A stretch of DNA of 64,000 nucleotides from Paracentrotus lividus (GCA_940671915.1 CALNVZ010003433.1:48011332-48075331); one strand, 5' to 3'; positions 23,146 through 34,127 are shown, numbered from the stretch's first letter. Translations and numbers: made by a program. Notes: generated by a model not told the origin, from the sequence alone.

Positions 23146-24670
23146 TCTTTCATAAGTCGTATGATCCACTTATTCTGGCTTCGTTAATATTGTTGCCTTC
23201 CCGGACATGCTAAAAAGACATTTTGCAAAAAATTATGTACCATTATGCGTATAGGCGTCTTATGGTAGCTGTATATCTAGTTTGGTGTGATGCAGTTGGA
23301 ATCTCATCAGGGAAAGATAAATGTTTCGGAGTGAGTAGGAGATCACACAAACCTTGCAAGTCTGAAACGCCATTACCTTTTCGATAAGAAAATGTGTATC
23401 TTTACCGATCTATACTGCTATCTAGCCCTTCCCAGATATAATGCAGGATATCATTCAGAGTAAAGGGGCATGTTAATACTCTAAGAGAAAGTAATCTCGG
23501 TAGGTGAGGTTGGGCTAATTTTTTTTGGTGAGATGGGAGGCGGGTTAGTTGTATAGGGGTAACTTGTTCATGGTAGTATGCTCTTTAACCAACACAGTGG
23601 CTGCATTGATTGTTCAGTTAACTTTGTGGCGATATTAATGGAACTACAATGTGTGCACTAGATTCGGTTACTATAATCTCCAAGGTAACAAGTCTACTTA
23701 TGTGCCTAGTGTTCAATGTACCAAGTCTCACATTTATACAGCAACTATGAATCATGATACACACGGCAATTACAAAACGCTGATATAAAAGAGAAACAAG
23801 TGCAGTGTTCATTGTCCCAATTCCCGTCGTAAAAGTAACGTGTTTAAAAATCTCCATTTCATATAAACGAACGAAAAAGAGCGTTTGTGAACTCGTTCAT
23901 TATTACGAGCCATTGCGCATCCGATACTGCAACGAAACTGCCGACAACTGAACAGTATTGAGTTTTCAATTGTCTTAAATCGTGCTTCACCAATGGCATC
24001 TTACCGGTTGCAGGTGGAAAAAAGAGAAGGAGACGTTTGTTTCCTTTGACGCCGCGGGGAATTTAAGCACGATGGAAATCATAATAACCTTTAATTATTG
24101 AACACTGCACGGAATATCACCGACTGATCGGCGTTTGGTTTGTTTCTTTGTAATTCGCTTTTATATGAATGTCTCATCGTTGGGTATAAAGAAAACTGTA
24201 GACACTTGAATCAACCCTTAGCCCTTGTAACAACCATAGGTATAATATAGATAGTAGGGTTAATCACTGAGGCGATTATTCTTAATCAAACCACTCATGC
24301 GACTATAAAACTATTACTTTATGATACTGACTGGCTGTTTGAATTTTAGCAAAGAACCAGTTACCATTCTACCCTGGCCTTGAGAATTTTAACCTCTAAT
24401 CTAGCAATAGGTCACCATAAAGCGTTGATGAGATCATTTCTTCTTCAAACCAATGGAGAATAAACATGTAATCGATAACCCTAGGACATGATTGTAAATT
24501 TAAACTTTGACCACTATCTACCATGTAAAGTTTTTCGTATACAGGCTTAAACAATAGAGACATCTAAATGATTACATGTGAGTATGCCTCTCATGAAGAA
24601 TGTTCAGTCACCTCCTGTCAGTGTTGAACTCAATTGTAATAAATTGTTTTGACCACAAAAGTTAACATTG
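23146..24670. repeat. Noisy duplicate of the right flank
   Basis: Matches 29468-30870 in order: CCCGGACATGCTAAAA, ATTATGCGTATAGGCGT, a second version of MITE family A (23702-24219), and TTTTGACCACAAAAGT at the end. These bases are not part of the retrotransposon, yet carry the same density of small indels as the element copy to the left. This supports a sequencing or assembly cause. Confidence 0.8.
23702..24219. mobile_element. MITE family A, copy 3 (duplicate of the 30.0 kb copy)
   Basis: Same position relative to the DIRS right end and same orientation as 30000-30492, with many one-base indels. Not an independent insertion. Confidence 0.7.
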
Positions 24671-24696
24671 TAAAATCTCTCTCTTTTTTTTGTAGA

Positions 24697-25890
24697 CTTG
24701 CAGTTCCGGATCCCGATCCGGTTCCCGCGGGGATCAGTGCCCCTTTACAGGCGGGCACTTCGGGTTCAGAGCGACTTCGTTGGTTGCCGAACCCGGATCC
24801 GGCTTTCGTTATGAACCCTGTCCCCCTCAGGTTGGACACTTCCTTTTCGGGTAGACATCATCTCCCGGATGCCAATCCGGGTAGTTTGGGTGTACCTCCG
24901 GAGGTTCGCAAGTGGTTTGAGCTTTACGAGACAGCTAGTACGTCACCACTTCCGACTCACCTCTATGGGTGGTCCTTGTGAGGAGCTGGATGCTTCCTCG
25001 TCAGACGATGAGATCTTTTCGGTGGCTGATTCTCACGACTCATGTTTTGAATCTCATCCGACTCCCTTGTACCGCCATTCGGTTATGGTTGATACGCGGG
25101 ATCCCTCCCGGGTTAATACTTCGGTGGATATGTTATCCGACGAAGTTGTACCTGAAGTCGTTGTAGAGCTTCCTTTGGCGAAGCGAGTCACAGGCTTATT
25201 TCTTTTTCTTTTCGTTCAGAGGGGCGTTAAGTTTTCTTTTCGGGTAGGTCGAAAGCTATTACGTCTTTTCAGCTTCGAGTACAGGATTACCTTTTGTAAT
25301 CTGACAAATCCGATTTTGACTTTCGTCCACGAGTTGGGCCTTTCTCCGCCAGTCCGGGCCGAGATTCTCCTGGCCCTTAGGGAGGTTTCTTCTCTCTTGT
25401 TTTCTCAGTTTGCGGCTACATCCACCTTGCTGGATAATGCCCGTAGAGTTCATATGCTTGAGACTCTTCATATCAAGCAATCCCTCATCCCGGATATGGT
25501 CAGGAGATTGACGTGTCTTCCCCCTTCTTTTACGGGAGCAACTTGGCAGACGTGTTGCATTTTGAAGTTGACTCACGTTAGAAGGCCCAGGAATTGTCTA
25601 CATCTATTAGAGATGTTCGTCAGGCCCCATCGTCTTCTAGGTCTGTTATACCTGGCTTCTTCAAAGCTCCTCCTTTCAGGAAGGGCAAGAAGAAGAAGGA
25701 CAAGAGGGCTTCCGTTCCTGCCCGGTCGGCCTTGACAGCTCCTCCTCAGGATCGTAGGGAAACCGACTTTTCTCATGATTCTTATGATCGTCTGGTGTCT
25801 TTTCAAGACCAGACTCCTCGTCGAGTTCGTGGAGGTGGTAGGGGCTCTTCCCGAAGCGTTGATCCTCAGCTCTCCCTCCCGCGAAAGTGA
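24697..25890 (+). pseudogene. gag: DIRS Gag, copy 2 (start missing)
   Basis: Three overlapping frames give a nearly continuous Gag. It begins in a Pro/Asp-rich segment, passes through an acidic SSSDDE stretch and a helical central part (FAATSTLLDNARR, MLETLHIKQS), and ends in a basic tail with KGKKKKDKR and RRVRGGGRGSSR. A lysine cluster and RG-rich end fit nucleic-acid binding and are usual for DIRS Gag. Frameshifts occur near 24.97 and 25.59 kb. The copy begins abruptly within Gag; the start codon must lie in the portion present only to the left (around 18.2-18.4 kb). Confidence 0.75.
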
Positions 25891-26960
25891 AAAATCGTCC
25901 GCTTTTACAGGTCCGGGAATCAACTTACGGGAAAGTATATTTCAGCGCGAAATGATCATCGCTCCGCACGCACCGCACTCGGCGGATCGAAAACAGGCGG
26001 TTCGGCTTGGATCGAGACAGATCCCCAGCCGGCCGCGCGTTGGGCCAGCGAACTTACCGTAGCCTTCAGATCCCTAAGTGTGTCGCCCTTCGGGAAGTTG
26101 TGTCTTCCGTGCTATGGAAGTCCGCATAAGCGGACGCAGTGTCTTCTAACACTCCTCTCGTGATCACGAACGAGGACTTGATAGTTCTACGGGCGAAAGA
26201 AGCCTCTTCCAAGGGATATCCGGTTTTAATCCGAGAAATCGTTCACCCGCGCAACGATATCAATACACGACATCCTTTTCTCCAAGACTATATTCTGGAT
26301 ACTCGGGAAAAAAAAATGAGAAAACGTGCAGCGCATGAATACGGGGATGTACACGCTCGAATACCGGTAGTATGCCTCGTGAATCACGATCTCTCCCAGG
26401 CGAGGATTTTTGTGATTCCCCAACCCGTCAGGAGCTCGCTCAGGAATGTCCTGCAATATGAAGAGGATCATCAGCGCACATCGCAAGGGGTCACCCTCTC
26501 TCAGCGATGACCTTTGCCTACTTTCTTCCCGGCTCCAGTCAGGCGGACTTTGCCTGGGTGTCTCGGGTCGACACCTGAGCAGATGCCTTTTTTTTATTCA
26601 CTCCCAATCAGACCACTTCGTCGAGGGATTGCATTTTGCAGGTTTGCTCGCTCGGTTTAGGAAAGGAGAGCTTGCTTCGCTCAAAGCCCTTTCTTTCGGT
26701 GCGGTTCGTCCCGCTCCCAGAGTCTTTCACCAAGGTGTCGCATACGGCGTTGCATGTCTTTCTCAGGTGGCCAAGGACCTTCGGATCTCTCGCTTTCTCA
26801 GACGATGGCTTTCTCGTCGCCTGTTTCGGAGGTCCTGCTCTTCACACCATCGTTTTCAGTTAGCTGAAATAACGGACCGAGAGTTTGGGATTCATGATCA
26901 CTGGTCCAATGTCGGAATTAGTTCCCTCGCCGAACACTCCCTGAATTACCTGTTGGGTGC
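25891..26960 (+). pseudogene. DIRS reverse transcriptase, copy 2 (heavily disrupted)
   Basis: After ~26.45 kb, frames match the DIRS catalytic core in pieces. A segment equivalent to the LSDAFFHIPI motif lies around 26.55-26.62 kb, PRVFTK-like residues follow, and the FLDDW site at 26791-26812 is broken by an indel. From 25.9 to 26.5 kb this copy and copy 1 share only anchors such as AGCCTCTTCCAA and TTTTTGTGATTCCC, so at least one of them is unreliable there. The region contains a 9-A run. Confidence 0.65.
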
Positions 26961-27029
26961 CCAGTTGAGATAATCAGAAGAACTCAACTGGCAACGGCGA
27001 GCCTGAGGAGGATAGAACTCTGTCAGTCT

Positions 27030-27800
27030 TACCAGGGTCCCTCCTTAGCATGCGGAAGGGTTCGAGCCGAGGTTGTTTTGAGATGGCTGGGGCTTTTAGC
27101 CAGTCTGGTGGACTTCTTGCATATTGTCATCTCTTTTATGAGGACCTTTCCGGCTGCCTTCCTGAAAGTTTTTCAAGCCGGAACCTCAGCCCCTCTGGTT
27201 CTGGTTTTCTTTTGACGGTGGGAGATCAAGAGGCTTCATCTCCTGTCGCGACGAACAACGTACTTTCCTGTCTTCAGGGAAAGAGATTCAAAGACCCTCT
27301 CTCATCTCGGATCTACAGTGACACGAAACGCGTCTCTTCAAGGTTGGGGGGGGGCATTTTCAAGGTCGGATGGTTCCGGATCTTGGGTCCTGCCGAGGCG
27401 GCTGCCTCACTTCAAGTTCTGGAACTTTTTGTCACGTTCTGTTTGTCTTCAAGTTTATTCGCGACCTTTTGGTGTGGGGCCGTTCGGTGTTGATTTCTCA
27501 CGGACAACACTCTCCTGAAGGCCTACATCAACAAACAAGGAGGGACCAACACTCTTTGAGGTTGAACGAGGGTAGCGTTCCTCCTTTGGGAAATGGTGCA
27601 ATCGGGAGAAGATCGTCCCGGTGCCTCCCACTCTCCGGGGGAGGACAATCTGATAGGAGACTTTCTATCCCTGGACAACAGACTTCCTCCGCTTTGCTCC
27701 CGAGTCAGGGAGACTTTGCTTTCTTTCTGGACGCGTTCTCTCTTTCATTGGAAGGGGTGGAAGGCGTACGCTTTTCCACCATTTAAGTTGATCCCTCTGT
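27030..27800 (+). pseudogene. DIRS RNase H, copy 2
   Basis: Reading across frames gives NASLQGWGG followed by a Ser/Gly-rich stretch and SW, then an INKQG-type segment (27525-27541), then HSPGEDNLIGDFLS at 27617-27658, then a WTRSL and WKAYAFPPFKLIP segment. This order is that of the DIRS RNase H domain and its C-terminal linker. The domain would remove RNA from the RNA/DNA hybrid during copying. Frames change at least three times. Confidence 0.75.
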
Positions 27801-27959
27801 TTCTCAGGAAAGACCAGGGAGGATCAGACAACGGTGGTCTTGATTGCTCTCACTGGCCGGTCGGGCCTGGTTTTCAGGATCTTTTGCTCCTGTTAGCGAT
27901 GGGAGCCGCTCCCCTTCTGGCCGTACCGGACTTATTTTCCTACCGTTAGTTGTGCGTGG

Positions 27960-29055
27960 TTCTACATGCCGGAGTAAAGTGTCCACTCGCCTTCATTTAA
28001 CTGCATGGCCTCTTTCGGCCAGCGGGCTAGGGATGAAGGCTTTTCAGACCGAGCAGCTGAGCTGCTAATTGGAAGTAGTCTGAAGTCGACTAGGATTGTA
28101 TTCTTTTCGCGCCTTGGGGCTTTCCTGGCCTGGTACGAACCTCTTGCAGGGTCCCCCAGAGAGGCTCCTTTGCCTCTTATTGCTGATTTCCTTATTTCTC
28201 TGTTCGATAAGGGTAGGTCTCTCTCGACGATTCGAGGGTTTTTGTTTGGCTTTTTAGGCCATTCTTACTGGTTTTTGCTTATGGGGGATCGGTCTCGACC
28301 GCCCCCCCCCCCACCAGCTCTTGGCGTTGCTTAGGGTCTTTTTCTTAAAACGCCCTATTTTTAAGCCCTTGACTCCAGCCTGGAGTTTTCCCTAAGTTTT
28401 GGAGGCTTTGTCTAAGCCTCCGTTCGAACCTTTGAACTCGATTTACCTGTTAAATCAGTCCATTAAGACAAGTTTTCTTCTAGCAATAGTCTCTGGGCAA
28501 AGGAGGAGTTTCGCTACATGGGCTCTCAATATCACCTGGGCTTTTTCGTTGGGAGAGATATTTGGTTCGTCTGATTCCTTTCACATCCTTCATTACTTAG
28601 AACCAAACAGCCTCGTCGGACTCTATCGAGATCTTCATTCGTCCTCTGACGGGGTTCTCATCTTTCAGAAAAGACATTTTCTAGTGCCCTGTCAGGGCCC
28701 TCTTATGGTTCTTCAAGTAGACTGAGAATCTTCGCACATCTTCACAGTTTTTTGTTACTTCCCGTGAACCCCATAAGGGGTTTCTAGAGATACGTTATCC
28801 CGGTGGATAGTCTCCGCAATCAAGGCTGCGGGAGTGAAGGCCCTTGAAGAGGGAACTACTCCCAAGGCCCTTCAGACCAGGAGCATCAGCTCCTCTTGGG
28901 CCCTATTTCCTAGGGCAGGGGTAGAAGATATTTGCAAGGCGGCCTTTTTGGCGTTCTGCAAATTCTTTCACCTCCTTTTACCTGAGAGAAGTCGCTGCTA
29001 GTGAGGGTGTTTTCTCCTTCGCACCTCTCAAAGCAGCGGCGTCCTCCATAGTTTC
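27960..29055 (+). pseudogene. DIRS tyrosine recombinase, copy 2
   Basis: The N-terminal core-binding part includes IADFLISLFDKGRSLSTIRG, near 28.18-28.24 kb. The catalytic part follows with PPFEPLNSI, then KTSFLLAIVSGQRRS carrying the first arginine, then TRSISSSWALF with the second arginine, then FWRSANSFTSFYLRE with the nucleophilic tyrosine near 28.97 kb. The position usually held by His before TR reads Leu-Gln here, which may be an error. The enzyme would insert the circular DNA copy by recombination, so no target duplication is expected. Several frameshifts interrupt it. Confidence 0.85.
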
Positions 29056-29103
29056 TTAACCGTTATGGTTGCCCTCCCGACTTTTGTCGGTGCTGGTCGT
29101 AGT

Positions 29104-29196
29104 AATGGTAGGCAAATGTATAGTTCTATTGAAGTAAATCATAAAAATTACAATCTAATTTTATTATTTACGATATAGAAATATACATTTGCCTAC
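29104..29196. repeat. DIRS internal complementary region
   Basis: Bases 29104-29141 are the reverse complement of the left terminus (16619-16656). Bases 29138-29196 are the reverse complement of the right terminus (29409-29467). The two halves overlap by four bases, ATCA, the complement of the TGAT present at both ends. This is the arrangement needed to template a circular intermediate. Confidence 0.85.
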
Positions 29197-29244
29197 ATTC
29201 CCTCCCTCCGTCCCCCTTTCCGTTGCAACATACGGTAGTTTTTT

Positions 29245-29467
29245 GGGGCGATAGAGTTAGAGGAAGAGTATAGGATCGCTTTCGGCCGCATCCTCGTCAA
29301 TGGAGGGCGCTATTCAATGGGGGGTGGGGGGGGGTAAATAGGCGAATGATAGGGCAAAAATTTCGGTGTAAATTTCGGTTTGGGGCGATTCGAGGTCGAA
29401 TAGCAATGGTAGGCAAATGTATATTTCTATATCGTAAATAATAAAATTAGATTGTAATTTTTATGAT
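29245..29467. repeat. DIRS right inverted terminal repeat
   Basis: GGCGATAGAGTTAGAGGAAG through GGTAGGCAAATGTATATTTC to TTTTTATGAT. It is the complement of the left repeat and differs from it in the last ~60 bases, which are instead complemented in the internal region. Confidence 0.85.
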
Positions 29468-29520
29468 TCTCATAAGATCGTATGACCACTCATGGCTTCG
29501 AGTCCCGGACATGCTAAAAG
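29468..29520 (+). ncRNA. tRNA-like sequence, 3' part, right of the DIRS element
   Basis: Continues the tRNA-like sequence from 16622. TCTCATAAGATCG can close a five-pair anticodon stem with TGATT around loop CTCATAA, and GGCTTCGAGTCCCGGACATG resembles a T arm. Part of a probable tRNA-derived SINE or pseudogene. Confidence 0.4.
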
Positions 29521-29999
29521 ACATCTTGCAAAAAACTGATGCTACCATTATGCGTATAGGCGTGCCTTGGTACTGTATTCAGTGCAGGTGTGAATGCAGT
29601 TGGAAAACTCTCCATCCAGGGAAAAAGAATAAAATGTTAGTCCCGAGTATAGGAGATCCACAACCTATGCACGTTGAAACGCATACACTTTTCGAATAAG
29701 AGAAAGGTGTTTTACCCGATCTATTGCACCTAGCCCTTCCCCAGAATACTGCAGGAATCTTCAGAGTCAAAGGAGGCAGTTAAACTCGAAGAAGAAATCG
29801 GGTAAGGTGTAGAGTTAGGGGCTATATTTTTTTTTGGGGGGGGGGGCGGGTTAGTTGTTCCGGGGAGTAATTGTTCAGAGGTAGTTGTCTTTAGAACCAA
29901 CAAAGTGGCTGATTGTTGTTCAGGTGTAACTTTGGGCAAATTATTGACTCATGATGTGACTTTGGCTTGGTCATATATTCTCCCAGGTAACAGTCTTAG

Positions 30000-30492
30000 G
30001 CTGTGTTCAATGTCCAGTTTCAAATTTATACGCCAACATGAATCATGATACAAAACGCAATTACAAAACGCTGATATAAAGAGAAACAAAGTGAGTGTTC
30101 ATTGTCCCCCATCCCCGGTCGTAAAAGTAAACGTGTTTAAAATCTCATTTCAAATTTAAACGCCGAAAAAGATGCGTTTTGAAACACAATCAGCTTCAAT
30201 TTTACGGCCTTGAGCATCGCGATTGCAACGAAATGCGACACTGAACAGTATTGAGTTTTCAAACTTGTTTAAATGTGCTCTCACAATGGAAGTTTCCGGT
30301 GCAGGTGAAAAAAGGAGAAGACGTTTGTTTTTTGAGAGCGGGGAATTTAAAGACGATGGAAATATAATCAGCTTTAAATTTTTGACACTGAACGGTGCAC
30401 CGCTGATCGCGTTTGTGTTTGTGTTTTGTAATTGCGTTTTGTATCATGATTCATGTTGGCGTATAAATTTGAAACTGGACATTGAACACACT
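30000..30492. mobile_element. MITE family A, copy 4 (best preserved)
   Basis: CTGTGTTCAATGTCCAGTTT at the left pairs with AAACTGGACATTGAACACA at the right, flanked by a perfect 5-base duplication CTTAG (29995-29999, 30493-30497). The inverted arms extend beyond 60 bases. An internal plus-strand frame around 30283-30505 corresponds to the minus-strand frame in the 2.5 kb copy but is disrupted in the others. Confidence 0.85.
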
Positions 30493-30939
30493 CTTAGCTG
30501 TCAACACTGGTTTTATAGAAGTAGGGCCTACTGAGGTTAATTATCACCACCATGAGATAAACCACTATCTTGATGATATGGGTGTTGATTAGCAAAGACC
30601 AGTAGCTACCCTGGCTGGTTGAACCAAGGAGCAAAGGTCACAATAAGGTGAAGATTTCATTTTCTTTTTCAAACAAGTGGAGAATGTAAAGATGTAAGAT
30701 GTAACCAGAGAAAGTGTGAATAAAAATTGCACTATTTACTTGAAAGTTTGAAAAGGTTTAAAAAGAGACATTAATGAATTACAGTGAGTTCGCTGTGACA
30801 GATGTTTCAGAACACTCCTGTAGTGTTGAACACATGCATAAATGTTTGTGACCACAAAAGTACATTGTATATATACATTGTAGGGGATCAATATGAGTAC
30901 AATCTTGTGTATGATTCAGTGTTTATACGCTAACATTAT

Positions 30940-31188
30940 GCGGCGGTCACAACTCGCCGTACCTTCGACGTGCAACTTCCTTCGATGGATTTTGTAGAAA
31001 ATTTGTGCAGCGTATGAACCATGCAGGCATGTTGCCTGTAAAACGTGCAGGAAGTTTTTACAATACCCTTACTACTGAAATGCAGGAATCGCAGAAATTG
31101 ACCCACGACCTGTGCGTGCATTGTGCATGAAACGCAGGCTACGTTAATTGCACGTGCCTCGTAGCCTACGATGAGTTGTGACCGCCGC
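30940..31188. mobile_element. Short MITE (GCGGCGGTCACAACTC ends)
   Basis: Sixteen-base perfect inverted ends, flanked by ATTAT at 30935-30939 and 31189-31193, a 5-base target duplication. The interior is non-coding; CGTGCA-type words are frequent. Confidence 0.8.
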
Positions 31189-31559
31189 ATTATGCATGTT
31201 TTGGTCTTGACTTGGGTGAACCAGAAGACACAGGATTCAAGGAATCTAACCAGACTGGTGTCACCAAGTCATTTGTGAAGTTATGAATGACTTTATATAG
31301 TCTGGAACATGTTCATGACATGACTAATTATATTCTTACTCATTTAGCACAAGAACTGATCACCAGTTGTTCGTAAAGCCTCCAGGTACCCAGGGGCGGA
31401 TCCAGCATTCTCCAATAGGGGGGGCCGGAATTTTTTTTCATCCAAATTTTCCTCGATCAACTGCTTGGAGACCTAAGCTCCGGGGGGGGGGGGGGGGGGG
31501 TGTTATATAGGTCTAAAGACAGTGAATTAAAAAACCTGTGTATTTTCACATTTCCCGAA

Positions 31560-33236
31560 CATGTTAATTTTTTTAATGCGAGCGCGAAGCGCGAGCCGAA
31601 ATTTTTGGATATTATGAACCTGAAAACAGTGCATTTTATCATTTACTAGTATTTGTGCCATGCTTATTAAAGATAGGCCTGCTTATCTAATTAAACAATG
31701 CGAGCGCGAAGCGCGAGCCGAAAAATTTGGCTATATCAACCTGAAAACAGTGTATTTTAAGCACTTTTTGTGCTACTCATATAGATCTCATCTCATTGAA
31801 CAATGCGAGCGCGAAGCGCGAGCCGAAAAAAAAAAATCATCCTGAAAACGGTGCATTTAAAGCGCTTTTTGTGCTGCTCATAATATAGAAGATACTAATC
31901 TCATTGGACAATGCGAGCGCGAAGCGCGAGCCGAAAAATCATGGCTATATCAACCTGAAAACAGTGCATTTTAAGCGCTTTTTGTGCTACTTATTTATAG
32001 AAGATACTAATCTCATTGAACAATGCGAAGCGCGAGCCGAAATTTTTTGTTTATCAACCCGAAAACATTGCATTTTGAGTTTTTTTTAGTAACTACTTTT
32101 ATAAAGAAGATATCGTTAAACAATGCAAGCGTGAAGCGCGAGCCGAAAAATAATGGCTATATCAACCTGAAAACAGTGCATTTTATAAAGCGCTTTTTGT
32201 GCTACTCATATCATGCATATAGAAGATACTAATCTCATTGAACAATGCGAGCACGAAGCGCGAGCCGAAATTCTTTTATTATCAACCCCAAAAAATTACA
32301 TTTTGAGTTTGTCTTTTGCTACTTTTATAAAGAAGATACTTGTCTCGTTAAACAATGCGAGCGCGAAGCGCGAGCCGAAAAATCATGGCTATATCAACCT
32401 GAAAATAGTGTAAGCGCTTTTTTTTGCTGCTCATATAGAAGATCTCATTAAACAAATCGAGCGCGAAGCGCGAGCCGAAATTTTTTGGTATATCAAGCCG
32501 AAAATATTGCATTTTGAGGGCTTTTTTGTGCTACGTTTATACAGAAGATACTGACATGTATCTCGTTACACAATGCGAGCGCGAAGCGCGAGCCGATTTT
32601 TTTTTTTATAGATTAACCCGAAACTTTTGCATTTTGAGGGTTTTTTTTGTGCTACGCCGTTTTTATAAATAAGATACTTAATCTCGTTAAACAATGCGAG
32701 CGCCAAGCGCGAGCCGTTTTTTTTTTCTTTATATATCAACCTGATATAAAGGCGTTGTTTTTTTTTTTGTGCAAAGCTTACTTGTCTAGATACTTATCTC
32801 ATTCAACAATGCGAGCTGAAAATTTTGTGATACATCAATCTGAAAACAACGCATTTTAAGCGCTTTTTGTGTTGATCATAATAGAAGATACTTATCTCAT
32901 TAATCAATTCGAGCCCGAAGCGCGAGCCGAAATATTTTGATATATTTAAGCGTGTTTTGTGCTATGCTCCTAAAGAGGATAATCATCTTGTTAAACACAA
33001 TGAGTGCGTAGTATGAGCAATATCTTTTTGATAAATTAACCTGAAAACGAGTCAATATAGTGTTTTGTTATCCCAAAGAAATTTATCCAAGGCTATCTTA
33101 ATGACGAATAAATTCTGAGCGCTATGTGCTCACAAACAGGATTGGCATATCTCATTAAATAGATAAGTCAAACACAAAGCACAAGCTGAAATATTGACTT
33201 AAAAATAATGGGACATTCTTAGTATCTTTTTTTTTT

Positions 33237-33267
<31 letters not shown>

Positions 33268-33440
33268 GGGTTATAATCGTCATGACCAGGATATGCCTAC
33301 GTATAGGCTATCACTAAACATGCTAAACAAAATAATCCGAGCGCAGAGCGAGAGCTGAAATTGGAAGCATGCTCAAAGGTAGTCCTCATGAACATGATTT
33401 AATCAGGTAATGCGAGCGCGAAGCGCCAGCGAAAAACTAT
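31560..33440. repeat. ~110 bp tandem array with GCGAGCGCGAAGCGCGAGCC core
   Basis: About 16 units, each with CAATGCGAGCGCGAAGCGCG, then GCCGAAA, an A/T-rich stretch including TATCAACCTGAAAACAGTGC, GCGCTTTTTGTGCTACT and AGAAGATACT. Cores are nearly identical from 31.57 to 32.7 kb and decay toward the right (33.0, 33.17 and 33.34 kb), with a last good core at 33.41 kb. Frames reading CEREARAE across units come from the repeat. Confidence 0.9.
33227..33265. repeat. T28 followed by G-run
   Basis: A run of 28 T is followed directly by ten G and then AGGGGG. Such runs are prone to length errors. Confidence 0.9.
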
Positions 33441-34127
33441 ATATTTTCCTTTTTATTTTTAGTACTGTTTTTACTTTTCATCTTCTTTCTCTCTTTTTTT
33501 TTCTTCCCCTTTTCTCCTTCCCCTTTCCCCTTCCTTTTCTCTTCTTTTTCTTCTCTTTCCCCCTTTTTTTCTTTTTTTTTGCGCCGCCAATAGGGGGGGC
33601 CGCGGCCCCCTCGGCCCCCCCCTAGATCCGCCACTGGGTACCTACCCATTTGCTTCAACTAAACACAACACAAAAAGAAAGTTCCCCCTATTTCAAATAT
33701 CAATATTTTTTTTAACCAGGAGGAGTTTAAAAAATATAATTTTATGTCAATGTAGGGAATTTACTAAGCTACCAAGGGAGCGAATTTTAGGAAAAATCGT
33801 GAAGTCGTGCTTCAGTGAGCAATGGTTGAATACAAAATTGTCATTTTTTTGAAGTTCACAAGCCTAAAATCACAACTTTGATTTTAACTTCGTTGCCATG
33901 ATAAAAATTGATCAAATATGATGGGTTTAATGTCTAGGAAGAGTGTTATGAACTTTTGCAAAATATTTAAATCAATTCATGGTTGAATGAGCACCATAAA
34001 ATACCATGTGAAAAACACTAAGTAAGTATTCTTTCCATTTTGTACACTAAAAATCATGTGAATATCTGTTTTTGTATTATTTCTATGACCGGTGCACGTG
34101 TGTACATGATCCTATTGCATGTATTAA

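Larger units (their letters stand above)
16619..29467 (+). mobile_element. DIRS-like tyrosine-recombinase retrotransposon (as assembled, body duplicated)
   Basis: The element shows the DIRS layout: inverted terminal repeats; Gag; reverse transcriptase with FLDDW in place of YxDD; RNase H; a tyrosine recombinase; and an internal complementary region next to the right end. The left end (TGATTTACTTCAATAGAACT) and right end (TAATTTTTATGAT) are both complemented in the internal region at 29104-29196, which fixes the boundaries. There is no target duplication beyond the shared TGAT, as expected for recombinase-mediated insertion. The assembled length (12.8 kb) is inflated: the stretch 18.4-24.67 kb is repeated as 24.7-30.87 kb. 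Removing it leaves about 6.5 kb, a normal DIRS size. Many frameshifts are present, some probably sequencing errors. Confidence 0.9.
31391..33636. mobile_element. CAGTGGCGGATC-type element carrying a tandem array
   Basis: The left end CAGGGGCGGATCCAG and right end CTAGATCCGCCACTG are inverted with two mismatches. Both are flanked by GGTACC (31385-31390, 33637-33642), which would be a 6-base duplication. CCAATAGGGGGGGCCG occurs near both ends in the same orientation. The interior is almost wholly the tandem array described separately. No transposase is present. Confidence 0.6.

Noticed and set aside
18430-29467. Two independent DIRS insertions
   Set aside because: Non-element flank is duplicated too and only one left terminal repeat exists, so a duplicated or misassembled single locus fits better.
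31660-32859. Repeated CEREARAE-like peptides suggesting a repeat protein
   Set aside because: Frames shift and stop between units, and the peptide is just the translated repeat core.
31560-33440. Regularly spaced GCGAGCGCGAAGCGCGAGCC looked at first like a CRISPR array
   Set aside because: The intervening sequence is itself repeated between units, spacing is ~110 bp, and the context is an animal genome: it is a tandem repeat.
33437-33658. Lys/Glu-rich minus-strand frame resembling a coiled coil
   Set aside because: Low-complexity pyrimidine tract at the end of a transposon.
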